Shown here one piece after another: positions 35,811 to 44,277 of a stretch of 64,000 nucleotides of DNA (its first letter is position 1; every line of letters begins with the position of its first letter). A program made the translations under genes and the position numbers. The stretch is from positions 29,152-93,151 of the IMG/VR virus record IMGVR_UViG_3300032285_001316. One strand, 5' to 3'. The notes below the pieces were generated by a model that was given only the letters and a program-made list of their open reading frames with translations, made no database searches and was not told the origin of the DNA. Origin of the DNA: a virus.

Positions 35811-36479
35811 ATGGCAACAAACCAAAACGGGCACCTGCTCGATTCACGTGGTAATGTCGTAGTTGACTTTGTGTGGGGTAACCTCCCCATTCAGCCAAAC
35901 GACGTTCGCCGCGACAACGGTGGTTCAAACCTTGACTACACCAAGGACAACCACGTAATCGTAGAAACCGCCTACAACGGCTACCCCCTCTATACCCCCA
36001 ACGATGACGGTGCCATCATCAGCGGAACTGCTTACGTTGTTGTTCCTAACGTGCTTGGCCAGCTGACTGCTGACGCTGTTGACACACTGACGGACTCCGA
36101 GTTCACCATCACTACCGCATCCGCAGCTACTAACGCTGCTGTACAACCTACTCGCGTAAACGTTACTGCTACAACTGCAGCTACAGTATACGTAGCAAGT
36201 GGTACGGGCGCATACCCAGTAGGTACAAAGGTAACCATCGCAAGTGGTACTGGAATTCCAACCGCAGTCGTTGGTACCTGGACTGTAACTGGCGGTAACG
36301 GAACCAACATTGTTATCTCGGGAACTGGCTGGACAGTTGCTGACTCTGGCTCGATTACTCCAGGCACCAAGCTCTCGGGTGCAGCTGGAACCATCAAGAC
36401 CCAGTCTATTGCTGCGGGTACTGACAGCGTTGCTGTTGGTGCTGCAATCACCGTCACCCCTTGGGCTGCAGCTTCCTAA
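35811..36479 (+). CDS. Virion decoration-like protein: PASTA-like plus beta module
   Basis: 222 residues. Residues 77-105 (VVPNVLGQLTADAVDTL) match the PASTA core (V-P-N-V-G ... A-x-x-x-L), followed by a Thr/Ala/Gly/Val-rich beta segment (113-200) with VTIASGTG and VGTWTVTGG elements. The beta segment recalls modules in the fibre at 57238 and the tail sheath at 63442. High Thr/Val and lack of Cys suit a capsid decoration or surface protein. No enzyme motif. Confidence 0.6.
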   Translation: MATNQNGHLLDSRGNVVVDFVWGNLPIQPNDVRRDNGGSNLDYTKDNHVIVETAYNGYPLYTPNDDGAIISGTAYVVVPNVLGQLTADAVDTLTDSEFTITTASAATNAAVQPTRVNVTATTAATVYVASGTGAYPVGTKVTIASGTGIPTAVVGTWTVTGGNGTNIVISGTGWTVADSGSITPGTKLSGAAGTIKTQSIAAGTDSVAVGAAITVTPWAAAS

Positions 36480-36489
36480 GCTATAGCTA

Positions 36490-37458
36490 ATGGCTAACAC
36501 GACGCCCCCAGGAAATGGTGGTAGAACAGCTACATTTAGTGGAGCTGCCTACACATCTGCTTCTGGGGGCGTTCGTGGTGGTTTACCAATAACTCAAGAC
36601 ACTGCAAACGCTGTTAGCTCTAGTGGGCTTATTGGTGGGGACTACTTTATGGGTACCCCAGACTGGCAAGCGGGGTTAGCCGCACCAGGTAGTCGTGGCA
36701 CATTTTTTGACGATCAAAGCGCTGTCTCTGCCTTTCGTACTGAAGAGTCAGACCTAGACGCACTCAATGCAGCTATGGCGGCTCAAGGACTGGCCCCGAA
36801 TGAGTACGCAGAGTACTACTACGAACCAAAGAGTGCAGTAATCTCGAACTTTGTTGCAGCACCTCAAAAAGCCTCAGGTCTTACTGACATCCCTACATCC
36901 ACAACTAATTACGCCCGTCCTCGTACAGTAGCTGCTGGTTGGGCGTCTGTAAAGGACGATGAGGGAAACATCATAAACCACGAAATGGGAACTCTCACCG
37001 TGGTATTCCGTGACGGAACGCTGTGGAACTACTACGATGTTCCTCGTTCCGTATGGATCAAGTTCCACGACGCGATTTCTAAAGGACGCTCATTCCTTAA
37101 CCCACCAAACCGCAGCAACCCAAAGCCAGGTACGCTCCTCGCATACCCCAATGGCCCTGCCGACGTATCTCAGATCGATGAGAGTATTCGTCAAGCAATT
37201 TACCTAGCTGCTCGTACCAAGCAAATTTATTACAGGAATCCTAAGTCTGGACCTGCCCACTATCAGTACGTTTACCGCAAGCAAGCCGATGGCAGCATGA
37301 AGCGCACTAGAATTAAGACCTATGGTGCTGCTCAAGGGCCTTATACTGGCAATACTAATCCTGCCACTAACAGGAAAATAGCCCAGGCGGCAGCAGCAAA
37401 AGCCGCAAAAGCGTCTAAACCCACGCCACGGAATACTTCAGCTCAACGTAAGAAATAG
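36490..37458 (+). CDS. KTSC-domain protein, possible structural protein
   Basis: 322 residues. Residues about 166-205 (GTLTVVFRDGTLWNYYDVP and ISKGRSFLNP) form a KTSC domain: L-x-V-x-F-x-D-G-x-x-Y/W-x-Y-x-x-VP ... A-x-SKG-x-x-x-N. KTSC domains occur alone or next to lysyl-tRNA synthetase and RNase domains and may bind nucleic acid. The N-terminus is Gly/Ser-rich and the C-terminus basic (AAAKAAKASKPTPRNTSAQR). Just upstream of terminase; possibly a minor head protein. Confidence 0.6.
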   Translation: MANTTPPGNGGRTATFSGAAYTSASGGVRGGLPITQDTANAVSSSGLIGGDYFMGTPDWQAGLAAPGSRGTFFDDQSAVSAFRTEESDLDALNAAMAAQGLAPNEYAEYYYEPKSAVISNFVAAPQKASGLTDIPTSTTNYARPRTVAAGWASVKDDEGNIINHEMGTLTVVFRDGTLWNYYDVPRSVWIKFHDAISKGRSFLNPPNRSNPKPGTLLAYPNGPADVSQIDESIRQAIYLAARTKQIYYRNPKSGPAHYQYVYRKQADGSMKRTRIKTYGAAQGPYTGNTNPATNRKIAQAAAAKAAKASKPTPRNTSAQRKK

Positions 37459-37462
37459 GGAT

Positions 37463-37783
37463 ATGCCCAAGGTTCACAACATCGGAAAAAACAGGTTCAC
37501 ACAACTCATAGATTTCCCTGTAAAATGGGAGGGCAAGTTGGCAGTACGAGGCTGGACTCAAGAGATTGAGGAACCCTTCCGTACTGCCGCACCACTTATA
37601 GTAAGACTCCCTTTCCATAAAGCGTTAGTCTTTGGGAAGTGGACTGGAACACAATCGGATGAAGAAGCCGCGCTTAACAACGCGATGCAAGGACGGGTAT
37701 TAGCAGATGAAGATTTTGAAGAAGGATGGACCCCCCCAGCAGTCCAAGCTGGAGAAGCGGATCTCTGGGATATCTACTCCTGA
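37463..37783 (+). CDS. Unknown protein upstream of terminase
   Basis: 106 residues. Mixed alpha/beta sequence (FPVKWEGKLAVRGWTQEIEE) ending in an acidic helix. No clear small-terminase helix-turn-helix. Overlaps the next gene by 77 bases if that gene starts at 37707. Confidence 0.5.
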   Translation: MPKVHNIGKNRFTQLIDFPVKWEGKLAVRGWTQEIEEPFRTAAPLIVRLPFHKALVFGKWTGTQSDEEAALNNAMQGRVLADEDFEEGWTPPAVQAGEADLWDIYS

Positions 37784-37934
37784 GCTAGTCATGTGGGCTG
37801 AGAACTCCTTGGCCGTAATTGGCAAGGGCGTATACCACCACCAGCGTGATGGTATGGACGGGCTTAACGATGCTGAGCTGGGTGCTGAGGCGCTGCTAGC
37901 TATCGTTAAGGAACTAAAGAAGAGAATGTACTGA
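37707..37934 (+). CDS. Small helical protein before terminase
   Basis: 75 residues. Helical (TPELVMWAENSLAVIGKGVY, LGAEALLAIVKELKKRM) with a pattern of T-x-E-L-x-x-WAE ... GAE-x-L-x-x-x-x-x-EL-x-x-R that recurs in phages next to terminase genes. The start could also be the ATG at 37791, which avoids the long overlap. Overlaps terminase by one base. Confidence 0.55.
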   Translation: MKILKKDGPPQQSKLEKRISGISTPELVMWAENSLAVIGKGVYHHQRDGMDGLNDAELGAEALLAIVKELKKRMY

Positions 37935-39553
37935 TGTCTGAGTACGAAGAGATCTTCGAAAATGAGGATGAAGAAGTCGAATACAAATTCGAAGAGATTA
38001 CTCCTGAGCTTTTTGAGAATGACGAAGACGAAGATGTAGACGCTATTGACGACGACCCCGATGTAGATGAGCTAACTCAGGGGTTTGTTGACCGTCTTGT
38101 AGATAAGATGATGTCCTTTATGGACGTTCTTGTAGGACACCCACTCCACCCATACCAGGCTCCTTTGGCCCGTAGGATCATGGAGTCCGTAATCATCGGT
38201 GATGGTAAAGAAATCACCGCCCTGGCCTCACGTCAGTCTGGCAAGTCCGAGACGATCGCTAATACCGTCTCTACCCTCATGGTTCTACTGCCTAGGTTGG
38301 CGAAGATGTACCCTGATCTCCTGGGGAAGTTTAAGGACGGCATTTGGGTTGGCTTGTTTGCTCCTACAGAAGGGCAGGCAGAAACCCTCTTTGGTCGTAC
38401 CGTAAACAGGCTTACATCTCCTAGAGCATTGGAGATCCTTGGGGATCCAGAGATCGATGACGCTGCTGCCAAAATTGGTGGCGTAACAAAGATGATTCGT
38501 CTTAAGAACTCTGGCTCTACCATCACCATGATGACGGCTAACCCACGCGCCAAGATTGAATCAAAGACCTTCCACCTGATCGTTATCGATGAGTGTCAGG
38601 AAGCAGACGACTTTGTGGTTAACAAGTCGATCGCCCCCATGATGGCGTACTACGCGGGAACCATGGTAAAGACGGGCACACCAACTACTAAGAAGAACGA
38701 CTTCTACAAGTCCATTCAACTAAACAAACGCGTTCAAACTGGACGCGGAAAGAAGCAAAGCCACTTCCAGTGGGACTGGCGGGATGTCGCCAAGGTTAAC
38801 TCAGACTACGCCAAGTTCATTAAAAAAGAAATGCTTCGTATTGGAGAGGATTCCGATGAGTTCCAGATGTCGTACAACTGCAAATGGCTTCTTGAACGAG
38901 GAATGTTCGTTACGTCTAATACCATGGATGAGCTTGGTGACACTTCTCAAGAACTCGTCAAAGTCTGGCATAAGACCCCTGTGGTGGTCGGAATCGACCC
39001 TGCTCGAAAGATGGACTCCACAGTTGTCACGGTTGTCTGGGTCGACTGGGATCGACCAGACGCTTTCGGATACTTTGACCACCGTGTGCTCAACTGGCTT
39101 GAGCTACAGGGAGATGATTGGGAGGAGCAGTATTTTCAGATTGTTAACTTCCTTTCTAACTACGATGTTCTTGCTATCGGTGTGGACGCGAATGGTGTGG
39201 GCGATGCTGTGGCACAGCGACTCAAGCTTCTCATGGGTCGTTCGGAAGTCATTTCGCTTACTTCCAGCCCTACTGAGCAATCGAAGCGTTTCAAGCATCT
39301 TCAAGCCCTAATTCAGCGTCAGGCCCTGTCTTTCCCTGCACATGCTAAGACTCGTCGCCTGCGTGTATGGAAGCGTTTCTACCAGCAAATGATTGATGCT
39401 GAAGTGCAGTACAAGGGGCCTAATTTCATGGTTGCTGCCCCAGATGAGGCGTACGCTCACGATGACTTCGTCGACTCCTTGGCCATTGCGTGTTCTTTGA
39501 CACAAGAGCTGGTCATGCCTGAGGTGGAAGTCTCGACTTCTAGCTTCTACTAG
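37934..39553 (+). CDS. Terminase large subunit
   Basis: 539 residues. An acidic N-terminus (first 48 residues) precedes the packaging ATPase: Walker A SRQSGKSE (99-106), Walker B LIVIDECQ (215-222, catalytic Glu220), then a coupling motif near TGTPTTKKN. The RNase H-like nuclease follows: GIDPARKMDST (Asp355), GVDANGVGD (Asp418) and AHDDFVDSLA (Asp510/511). The SRQ-x-GKS form of Walker A is the T4-type version. Pumps DNA into the prohead and cuts it. Confidence 0.93.
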   Translation: MSEYEEIFENEDEEVEYKFEEITPELFENDEDEDVDAIDDDPDVDELTQGFVDRLVDKMMSFMDVLVGHPLHPYQAPLARRIMESVIIGDGKEITALASRQSGKSETIANTVSTLMVLLPRLAKMYPDLLGKFKDGIWVGLFAPTEGQAETLFGRTVNRLTSPRALEILGDPEIDDAAAKIGGVTKMIRLKNSGSTITMMTANPRAKIESKTFHLIVIDECQEADDFVVNKSIAPMMAYYAGTMVKTGTPTTKKNDFYKSIQLNKRVQTGRGKKQSHFQWDWRDVAKVNSDYAKFIKKEMLRIGEDSDEFQMSYNCKWLLERGMFVTSNTMDELGDTSQELVKVWHKTPVVVGIDPARKMDSTVVTVVWVDWDRPDAFGYFDHRVLNWLELQGDDWEEQYFQIVNFLSNYDVLAIGVDANGVGDAVAQRLKLLMGRSEVISLTSSPTEQSKRFKHLQALIQRQALSFPAHAKTRRLRVWKRFYQQMIDAEVQYKGPNFMVAAPDEAYAHDDFVDSLAIACSLTQELVMPEVEVSTSSFY

Positions 39554-39592
39554 AAATTTCGAGTTAGTAGTGCAAAAGCGCTAAAACTACGT

Positions 39593-39598
39593 CAGACT
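39593..39598 (+). promoter_or_regulatory. Possible -10 (CAGACT) before the 39649 gene
   Basis: CAGACTTTTAAG in a 95-base gap after terminase, similar to the element near 35192. It could start a transcript for the structural genes. Confidence 0.35.
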
Positions 39599-39648
39599 TT
39601 TAAGTGGAAATAGTCGACTTTTCCATTCCATTTATTAAGGAGTTCCTT

Positions 39649-40044
39649 ATGGGTATTGCACCTGCACCCCAGTTCCCAGAGCGTGGCCCACAGGCTTACG
39701 AAGTTAAGGGAGCTGGAAACGCTGAGCGTCGTGGCCCCCTGCGTTTCGAAGAGGGCATCGCAACCGACACTGACGTCCCCACCGACTTCCAGAAGGGTAT
39801 CCAGAGCGGATTCGCTGCTGCACCTGGTCGTCCAAACCGTAACGCACCTGTTTGGCAGAAGCCTGCAGCTGAGACCCTCTCAGAGCGTGCACACGTTGGT
39901 TCGGCATCCTGGATTGAGGCCCCAACATTCCTTGGTGAGTTTGCTCACGGTTCGTTCTCGCAGAACGCCGAGCAGACTGTTGAGACCAAGGTTGTTTCGG
40001 GCGGTCGCGCACAGCGTCTCAACCCAACAGTCGTAAACGACTAA
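39649..40044 (+). CDS. Unknown protein upstream of portal
   Basis: 131 residues; ATG at 39649 with AAGGAG upstream, preferred to an in-frame ATG at 39604. Pro/Ala/Arg-rich, with FPERGPQAYEVKG and VGSASWIEAPTFLGEFAHG. No motif of known head proteins, but its place between terminase and portal suggests a head role. Confidence 0.55.
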   Translation: MGIAPAPQFPERGPQAYEVKGAGNAERRGPLRFEEGIATDTDVPTDFQKGIQSGFAAAPGRPNRNAPVWQKPAAETLSERAHVGSASWIEAPTFLGEFAHGSFSQNAEQTVETKVVSGGRAQRLNPTVVND

Positions 40045-40058
40045 TAACTGTTTAGCAA

Positions 40059-40094
40059 CCTGTCCCCATCCTCAAATAGTAGGGTGGGGATAGG
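40059..40094 (+). promoter_or_regulatory. 14-bp hairpin between head genes
   Basis: CCTGTCCCCATCCT pairs with AGGGTGGGGATAGG (two G-U) over an 8-base loop. No U-tract, so partial termination or RNA processing is likelier than full termination. Confidence 0.55.
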
Positions 40095-40116
40095 TGCAGA
40101 CAGTTGAGGAGAACTA

Positions 40117-40365
40117 ATGGCAGACGTACCTGTTAACGAGAAGCTCTACGCTATGGTCGTAGGGCAGGCTAAGGCCAAGTACCGTGTCTACCCTTCTCCT
40201 GGTGCCTCTCACTGGGTACACCGCCGCTATCTAGAGCTGGGCGGTAAGTTTGAGAGCTCCATCGACAAGACTCGTCGAGAAGAAATGATGGAACACGCCA
40301 AAGAGCGTGCCGAAGAACACCGCCGTGGTAGAGACCACGATAAAAAGCATGAGGATAAGAAGTAA
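40117..40365 (+). CDS. Small basic helical protein before portal
   Basis: 82 residues. GQAKAKYRVYPSPGASHWVHRRYLEL, here noted as KYRVYPSPGASHWVHRRY, then a highly charged helix (EMMEHAKERAEEHRRGRDHD). The YPSP-x-A-xxWV-x-x-x-Y pattern recurs in small phage head proteins. TAATG junction with portal. Confidence 0.6.
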   Translation: MADVPVNEKLYAMVVGQAKAKYRVYPSPGASHWVHRRYLELGGKFESSIDKTRREEMMEHAKERAEEHRRGRDHDKKHEDKK

Positions 40366-42089
40366 TGTCATTTGTAGACTTCTCTCCCCCCAGCTATAGG
40401 GCATCATCGTCCGACCTTACAATCAGCATCTCCCCTCTGGGTCTTGTAGAACTTGCTGATGAAGAGTTTGAGGTCCACGGTCCTCGCCTTAACCGCTACT
40501 CGCTCAACTGGGCTATGTACCTTGGTCACCACTGGGGTTACCGCCGCGAGCAGGGCGAGATGCAGATCTCGGTTAACTACTACCGTGCTTTCATTGACTA
40601 CCTGAACCGTTTTACCTTTGGTAACGGCGTGCACTTCCGTAGTCCTAAGTTTACTGAGGCTATCGTTCCTGACCGTCTTGCCCGTGTCTGGGAAGTAGAT
40701 AACGATAAGCAACGCGTTCTTATGGAGATGGCTCAGACGGGGTCCATTACTGGTGACGCTTTTATTAAGGTGGCTTACGAAGAGGCGTGGGAAGACACCA
40801 TTGGCCGTGTACACCCAGGCCGTGTTCGCATCCTTCCTCTGAACCCTGCGTTCTGCTTCCCTGAGTTCCACCCCCACGATCGTGGTCGTCTGCTCCGTTT
40901 CAAGCAGAAGTACCGCTTCTGGGGCACCAGCCTCGAGGGTACTCGTCAGGTATTCACCTACACCGAGATTCTTACCGATGACATCATCGAAGAGTACATC
41001 AACGATGAGCTGATTGACTCTCGCCCCAACCCACTGGGCATGATTCCCGTCGTGCACATCCCCAACATTCCAGTATCTGGTTCTCCTTGGGGCCTGTCGG
41101 ATGCACACGACATCATTACGATCAACCGTTCCTACAACGAGATCTCCACAGACATCGCGGACATCATCAACTACCACGCCGCTCCTGTTACCGTTATTGT
41201 CGGTGCTAAGGCTTCTAACCTCGAAAAGGGTGCTAAGAAGGTCTGGGGTGGTCTGCCTAAGGACGCTCAGGTATTTAACCTTGAGGGTGGTGGATCAGGT
41301 ATCCAGGGTGCTCTGCAGTACCTGGAGACGCTGAAGCGTTCCATGCACGAGCTGATGAACATCCCCGAGTCCGCTCTGGGACAGGCTCAGCCAATTTCTA
41401 ACACCTCTGGTGTAGCTCTTGCCATTCAGTTCCAGCCCCTGATGAACCGTTGGACACAGAAGTCCGCTCAGTACGGTAAGGGTCTAGAACAGGTCAACGA
41501 GCTGATCATGCTGACGCTGGCCACCAAGGAACCTGAAACTTTGGTTTACAACTCCGATGTCGATAGTGCACTGGTTGAAGGGCAGGCTACTCAGCTTGAC
41601 CCCAATGACCCAATCACATACTTGACATTTACACACTTCCCCCCTCCCCTCCCGCTCGACAAGATCGTTCTTCTTAACGAACTGCAGCAGAAGATGGCAA
41701 TGGGCCTTGAGTCCAAGGAGGGGGCGCTCCGTGCACTCGGTGAGGAATTCCCGAATGAGAAGCTTGAAGAAATTCGCGCTGAACTTCGTGATGAAGCTGA
41801 GGCTGAAGGCGCGCTGAACCTGCTGCGCGTTCAGGTACAGAAGCAAATTATGGATATGACTGGCATGATGGCTGGGCCTGACGGTACCGCTACTCCTGTC
41901 GACCCGATGATGATGGGTGATGGGGATGTTCTGGGTGATGGCGTTGTTGGACCGCCTGATGGAGTATCTCCTGCAGATGCCGCAGTGGCACAGGAGAACC
42001 AGGCTGCGGAAGCGCAGATCCGAGAAACTTTGGTAACTCAAGCATATGGAGAAAACCCTCCAGCAAAGCGAACAGTTGACAAAGACTAA
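40365..42089 (+). CDS. Portal protein
   Basis: 574 residues. The long all-over pattern is that of actinophage portals: early VNYYRAFIDYLNRFTFGNGV, middle SDAHDIITINRSYNEISTD and NYHAAPVTVIVGAKAS, later SMHELMNIPESALGQAQPIS then SGVALAIQFQPLMNR, and an acidic C-terminal tail with a Met/Gly/Asp-rich stretch. The portal forms the dodecameric DNA channel at one vertex. Order terminase-portal-scaffold-capsid supports the call. Confidence 0.88.
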   Translation: MSFVDFSPPSYRASSSDLTISISPLGLVELADEEFEVHGPRLNRYSLNWAMYLGHHWGYRREQGEMQISVNYYRAFIDYLNRFTFGNGVHFRSPKFTEAIVPDRLARVWEVDNDKQRVLMEMAQTGSITGDAFIKVAYEEAWEDTIGRVHPGRVRILPLNPAFCFPEFHPHDRGRLLRFKQKYRFWGTSLEGTRQVFTYTEILTDDIIEEYINDELIDSRPNPLGMIPVVHIPNIPVSGSPWGLSDAHDIITINRSYNEISTDIADIINYHAAPVTVIVGAKASNLEKGAKKVWGGLPKDAQVFNLEGGGSGIQGALQYLETLKRSMHELMNIPESALGQAQPISNTSGVALAIQFQPLMNRWTQKSAQYGKGLEQVNELIMLTLATKEPETLVYNSDVDSALVEGQATQLDPNDPITYLTFTHFPPPLPLDKIVLLNELQQKMAMGLESKEGALRALGEEFPNEKLEEIRAELRDEAEAEGALNLLRVQVQKQIMDMTGMMAGPDGTATPVDPMMMGDGDVLGDGVVGPPDGVSPADAAVAQENQAAEAQIRETLVTQAYGENPPAKRTVDKD

Positions 42090-42226
42090 GTTTTAATTAC
42101 ATGTAATCATATAATTAAAGCTCGTTGCCTAAAATCTACGGGTTTTAGCAACACACAGGTAAGGTCATGTGGCACGCCCTTTGGGCAAATCGGAAAACGA
42201 CCAAGAGAATGAAAAGAGAATAGGTT
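42090..42226 (+). promoter_or_regulatory. Structured leader before the scaffold gene
   Basis: 137 bases without a gene. ATTACATGTAAT (42096-42107) is a perfect palindrome. GTTGC (42124-42128) and TAAAA (42130-42134) pair with TTTTA-GCAAC (42143-42152). GCCC-TTT-GGGC follows. It may be a 5' leader that tunes scaffold and capsid expression. Confidence 0.5.
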
Positions 42227-43012
42227 ATGCCTAAACAGGAAAACAATCCAGAAGTTGCAGATGCAACAACAGACGCTCCCGCTATGGACGCTTTTAACGA
42301 AGCAGCCGCAGAGGTAGCAACAGCTGGTCCTGCTTTCACCGCTGAGGATATTTCAAAGGCGCGTGCACAGGAGAAGGCAAAGCTCTACCCTCAGGTAGAG
42401 AAACTGCAGGAGGAACTCGCAATCCTCAAGAAGGAGCGCGAGGAGCGCGAAGCCGTCGAGGCAGAACGCCGTGCAAAGCGTGCAGAACGCGAAGCACAGC
42501 GTGAAGCTGAGAAGAAGGCCCAGCAGGAAGACGAGATGTCTTTTAAGAAGCTCCTCAAAACAAAGGAAGAGGAGTTCCAGGCTCAGCTTGAGCAGGAACG
42601 CCTCGAACGCGAAAAGGCTTTCGCTCTTCTTGAGCGTGAGCGCGAGTTCCAGGAACTGCAGCAGTATCGTTCACAGCGGCTCGAAGCAGAACGAGACAAC
42701 ATCATCCCCGAGCTGATTGACCTGATCTCAGGCAACACTAAGGATGAGATCGAGCAGTCCATTGCGGGCCTTAAGGAACGCAGTGGTCGTATCTTCGAAT
42801 CTGTAGCAGCAGCATCGCAGCAGACTCGTAAGGAAATGCAGGGTGCGCGAATCACGTCCCCTGCGTCTGGACCCCTCGACAACGACTCGGAGCAGCGATC
42901 ATACTCACCAAACGACATTTCTAACATGTCTCTGGCTGATTATGCGAAGAACCGTGCCAAGTTGCTTGGCAACACAGGTAATAACCGTGCTGGACAGGGA
43001 TTGTTCGGGTAA
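42227..43012 (+). CDS. Scaffolding-like protein
   Basis: 261 residues. Acidic/Ala-rich N-terminus, then an almost unbroken charged coiled coil (about 45-160: KLQEELAILKKEREEREAVE and similar) and a helical C-terminal part before a Gly/Asn-rich end. Position between portal and major capsid and the rod-like sequence are those of scaffolding proteins, which guide prohead assembly and leave or are cleaved. No protease motif. Confidence 0.75.
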   Translation: MPKQENNPEVADATTDAPAMDAFNEAAAEVATAGPAFTAEDISKARAQEKAKLYPQVEKLQEELAILKKEREEREAVEAERRAKRAEREAQREAEKKAQQEDEMSFKKLLKTKEEEFQAQLEQERLEREKAFALLEREREFQELQQYRSQRLEAERDNIIPELIDLISGNTKDEIEQSIAGLKERSGRIFESVAAASQQTRKEMQGARITSPASGPLDNDSEQRSYSPNDISNMSLADYAKNRAKLLGNTGNNRAGQGLFG

Positions 43013-43049
43013 TTTAACCAACCTAACATAACCACCGAAAGGTAATATA

Positions 43050-44186
43050 ATGGCTTCAGCTATTACTGGTTCGTCGCAGCTCGCTGCTGCACCTACCGCA
43101 TACTCAGGTTCGAACAGCCAGCTCTCGCAGGCTATTCAGACCATCTGGTCGAAGGAAATCCTCTTCCAGGCTATGCCCATCCTCCGCTTCGAGCAGTTCG
43201 CTGTTAAGAAGACCGAGCTTGGTGTTTCGCCTGGTCTGCGTGTTAACTTCCTCCGTTACAAGAACTTCGCAGTGGACCCCGCTCCACTGACCGAAGGTGT
43301 CCGTATGACCACCAACGCACTGACCGCTGAGCAGATTGCTATCACCGTTGCAGAGCACGGCTACGCCGTTGCTGTTTCGGAGCTGCTGCTCAACTCGTCA
43401 TTTGACGACATCATGGCATCCGCTTCGCGTCTGCTCGGTCGTCACATGGCTCAGTACCTGGACCTGCAGGCACGTAACACTCTGTCGGCTGCTACTTCAG
43501 CAACCTTCGGTTACGACCGCCACAGCATCTCTGGTGGTGCTTTCACCAACTACGACGAGGGTACTGTTGGTACCTCGATCGCAGATCTGGACGGCTACCA
43601 CAAGCTCACCACTGGTGCGATCAAGGACTCCGCGCTGGTTCTGGCTGGCAAGAACATCCCTCGCATTGGTGAGACCTACGTTCAGTTCATCCACCCCAAG
43701 CAGTCTCGTGACCTTCGTTCGAACCCTGAGTTCATTGAAGTCACCAAGTACGCTGCTCCTGGTAACTTCATGCTCGGTGAAATCGGTCGTCTGTACGATG
43801 TCGTATTCATCGAAACCACTCAGGTTAAGAAGCTTGCTGCTAGCCAGTCAGGTTACACCACCTCTTCACTCGTAGGTGCTCCCGCGAACCAGAGCTCAAT
43901 CTCTGACGTTCTCGCTAACACCAACCCTGGTGAGGGTGGAAACCCAGTTTCAGCAGACTACACCGCTGAAAAGGGTTACCTCACTTCTGCAACAGGCAAC
44001 TCTGCAGATGTTTACGAGTCGATCATGATTGGTGACAACGCCTTCGGTCACGCTATCTCGCTCCCCGTTGAGCTCCGTGATGGTGGCGTTCTCGACTTCG
44101 GTCGTGAGCACGCTCTGGCATGGTACTCCATCTGGGGTCTCGGTATCATCACCGACCAGGCTATCAATAAAGTCTACACCAACTGA
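43050..44186 (+). CDS. Major capsid protein
   Basis: 378 residues behind AAAGG. LSQAIQTIWSKEILFQAMP, AVKKTELGVSPGLRVNFLRY, LTEGVRMTTNALTAEQIAIT and FIHPKQSRDLRSNPEFIEV follow the N4-gp56-type capsid family, a branch of the HK97 fold. The C-terminal part has the usual capsid strand LRDGGVLDFGREHALAWYS. Expected to be the most abundant protein. Two hairpins follow the stop codon. Confidence 0.85.
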   Translation: MASAITGSSQLAAAPTAYSGSNSQLSQAIQTIWSKEILFQAMPILRFEQFAVKKTELGVSPGLRVNFLRYKNFAVDPAPLTEGVRMTTNALTAEQIAITVAEHGYAVAVSELLLNSSFDDIMASASRLLGRHMAQYLDLQARNTLSAATSATFGYDRHSISGGAFTNYDEGTVGTSIADLDGYHKLTTGAIKDSALVLAGKNIPRIGETYVQFIHPKQSRDLRSNPEFIEVTKYAAPGNFMLGEIGRLYDVVFIETTQVKKLAASQSGYTTSSLVGAPANQSSISDVLANTNPGEGGNPVSADYTAEKGYLTSATGNSADVYESIMIGDNAFGHAISLPVELRDGGVLDFGREHALAWYSIWGLGIITDQAINKVYTN

Positions 44187-44191
44187 CCCAA

Positions 44192-44213
44192 TTACTTACT
44201 GAGAAGTAAGTAA
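44192..44213 (+). promoter_or_regulatory. 9-bp hairpin with GAGA loop after the capsid gene
   Basis: TTACTTACT-GAGA-AGTAAGTAA, a perfect stem closed by a GNRA tetraloop, six bases after the capsid stop. Likely protects or processes the mRNA 3' end. Confidence 0.65.
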
Positions 44214-44220
44214 TAACTAT

Positions 44221-44276
44221 AAACTCCCAATCTGTGGTACAGTAGTAATACTGGAAACACAGATTGGGAGTTTTAG
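44221..44276 (+). terminator. 16-bp perfect hairpin with U-tract before the Endo VII gene
   Basis: AAACTCCCAATCTGTG (44221-44236) pairs with CACAGATTGGGAGTTT (44258-44273), followed by TTAG and the ATG at 44278. It can end the capsid transcript; its end nearly touches the start codon of the inserted gene. Confidence 0.75.
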
Positions 44277-44277
44277 T

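Noticed and set aside
40404-41177. 257-codon frame antisense to the portal gene
   Set aside because: It lies fully inside a confident gene, has no ribosome site and no recognisable motif; same reasoning for 3199-3750 and 6268-6855 on the minus strand.
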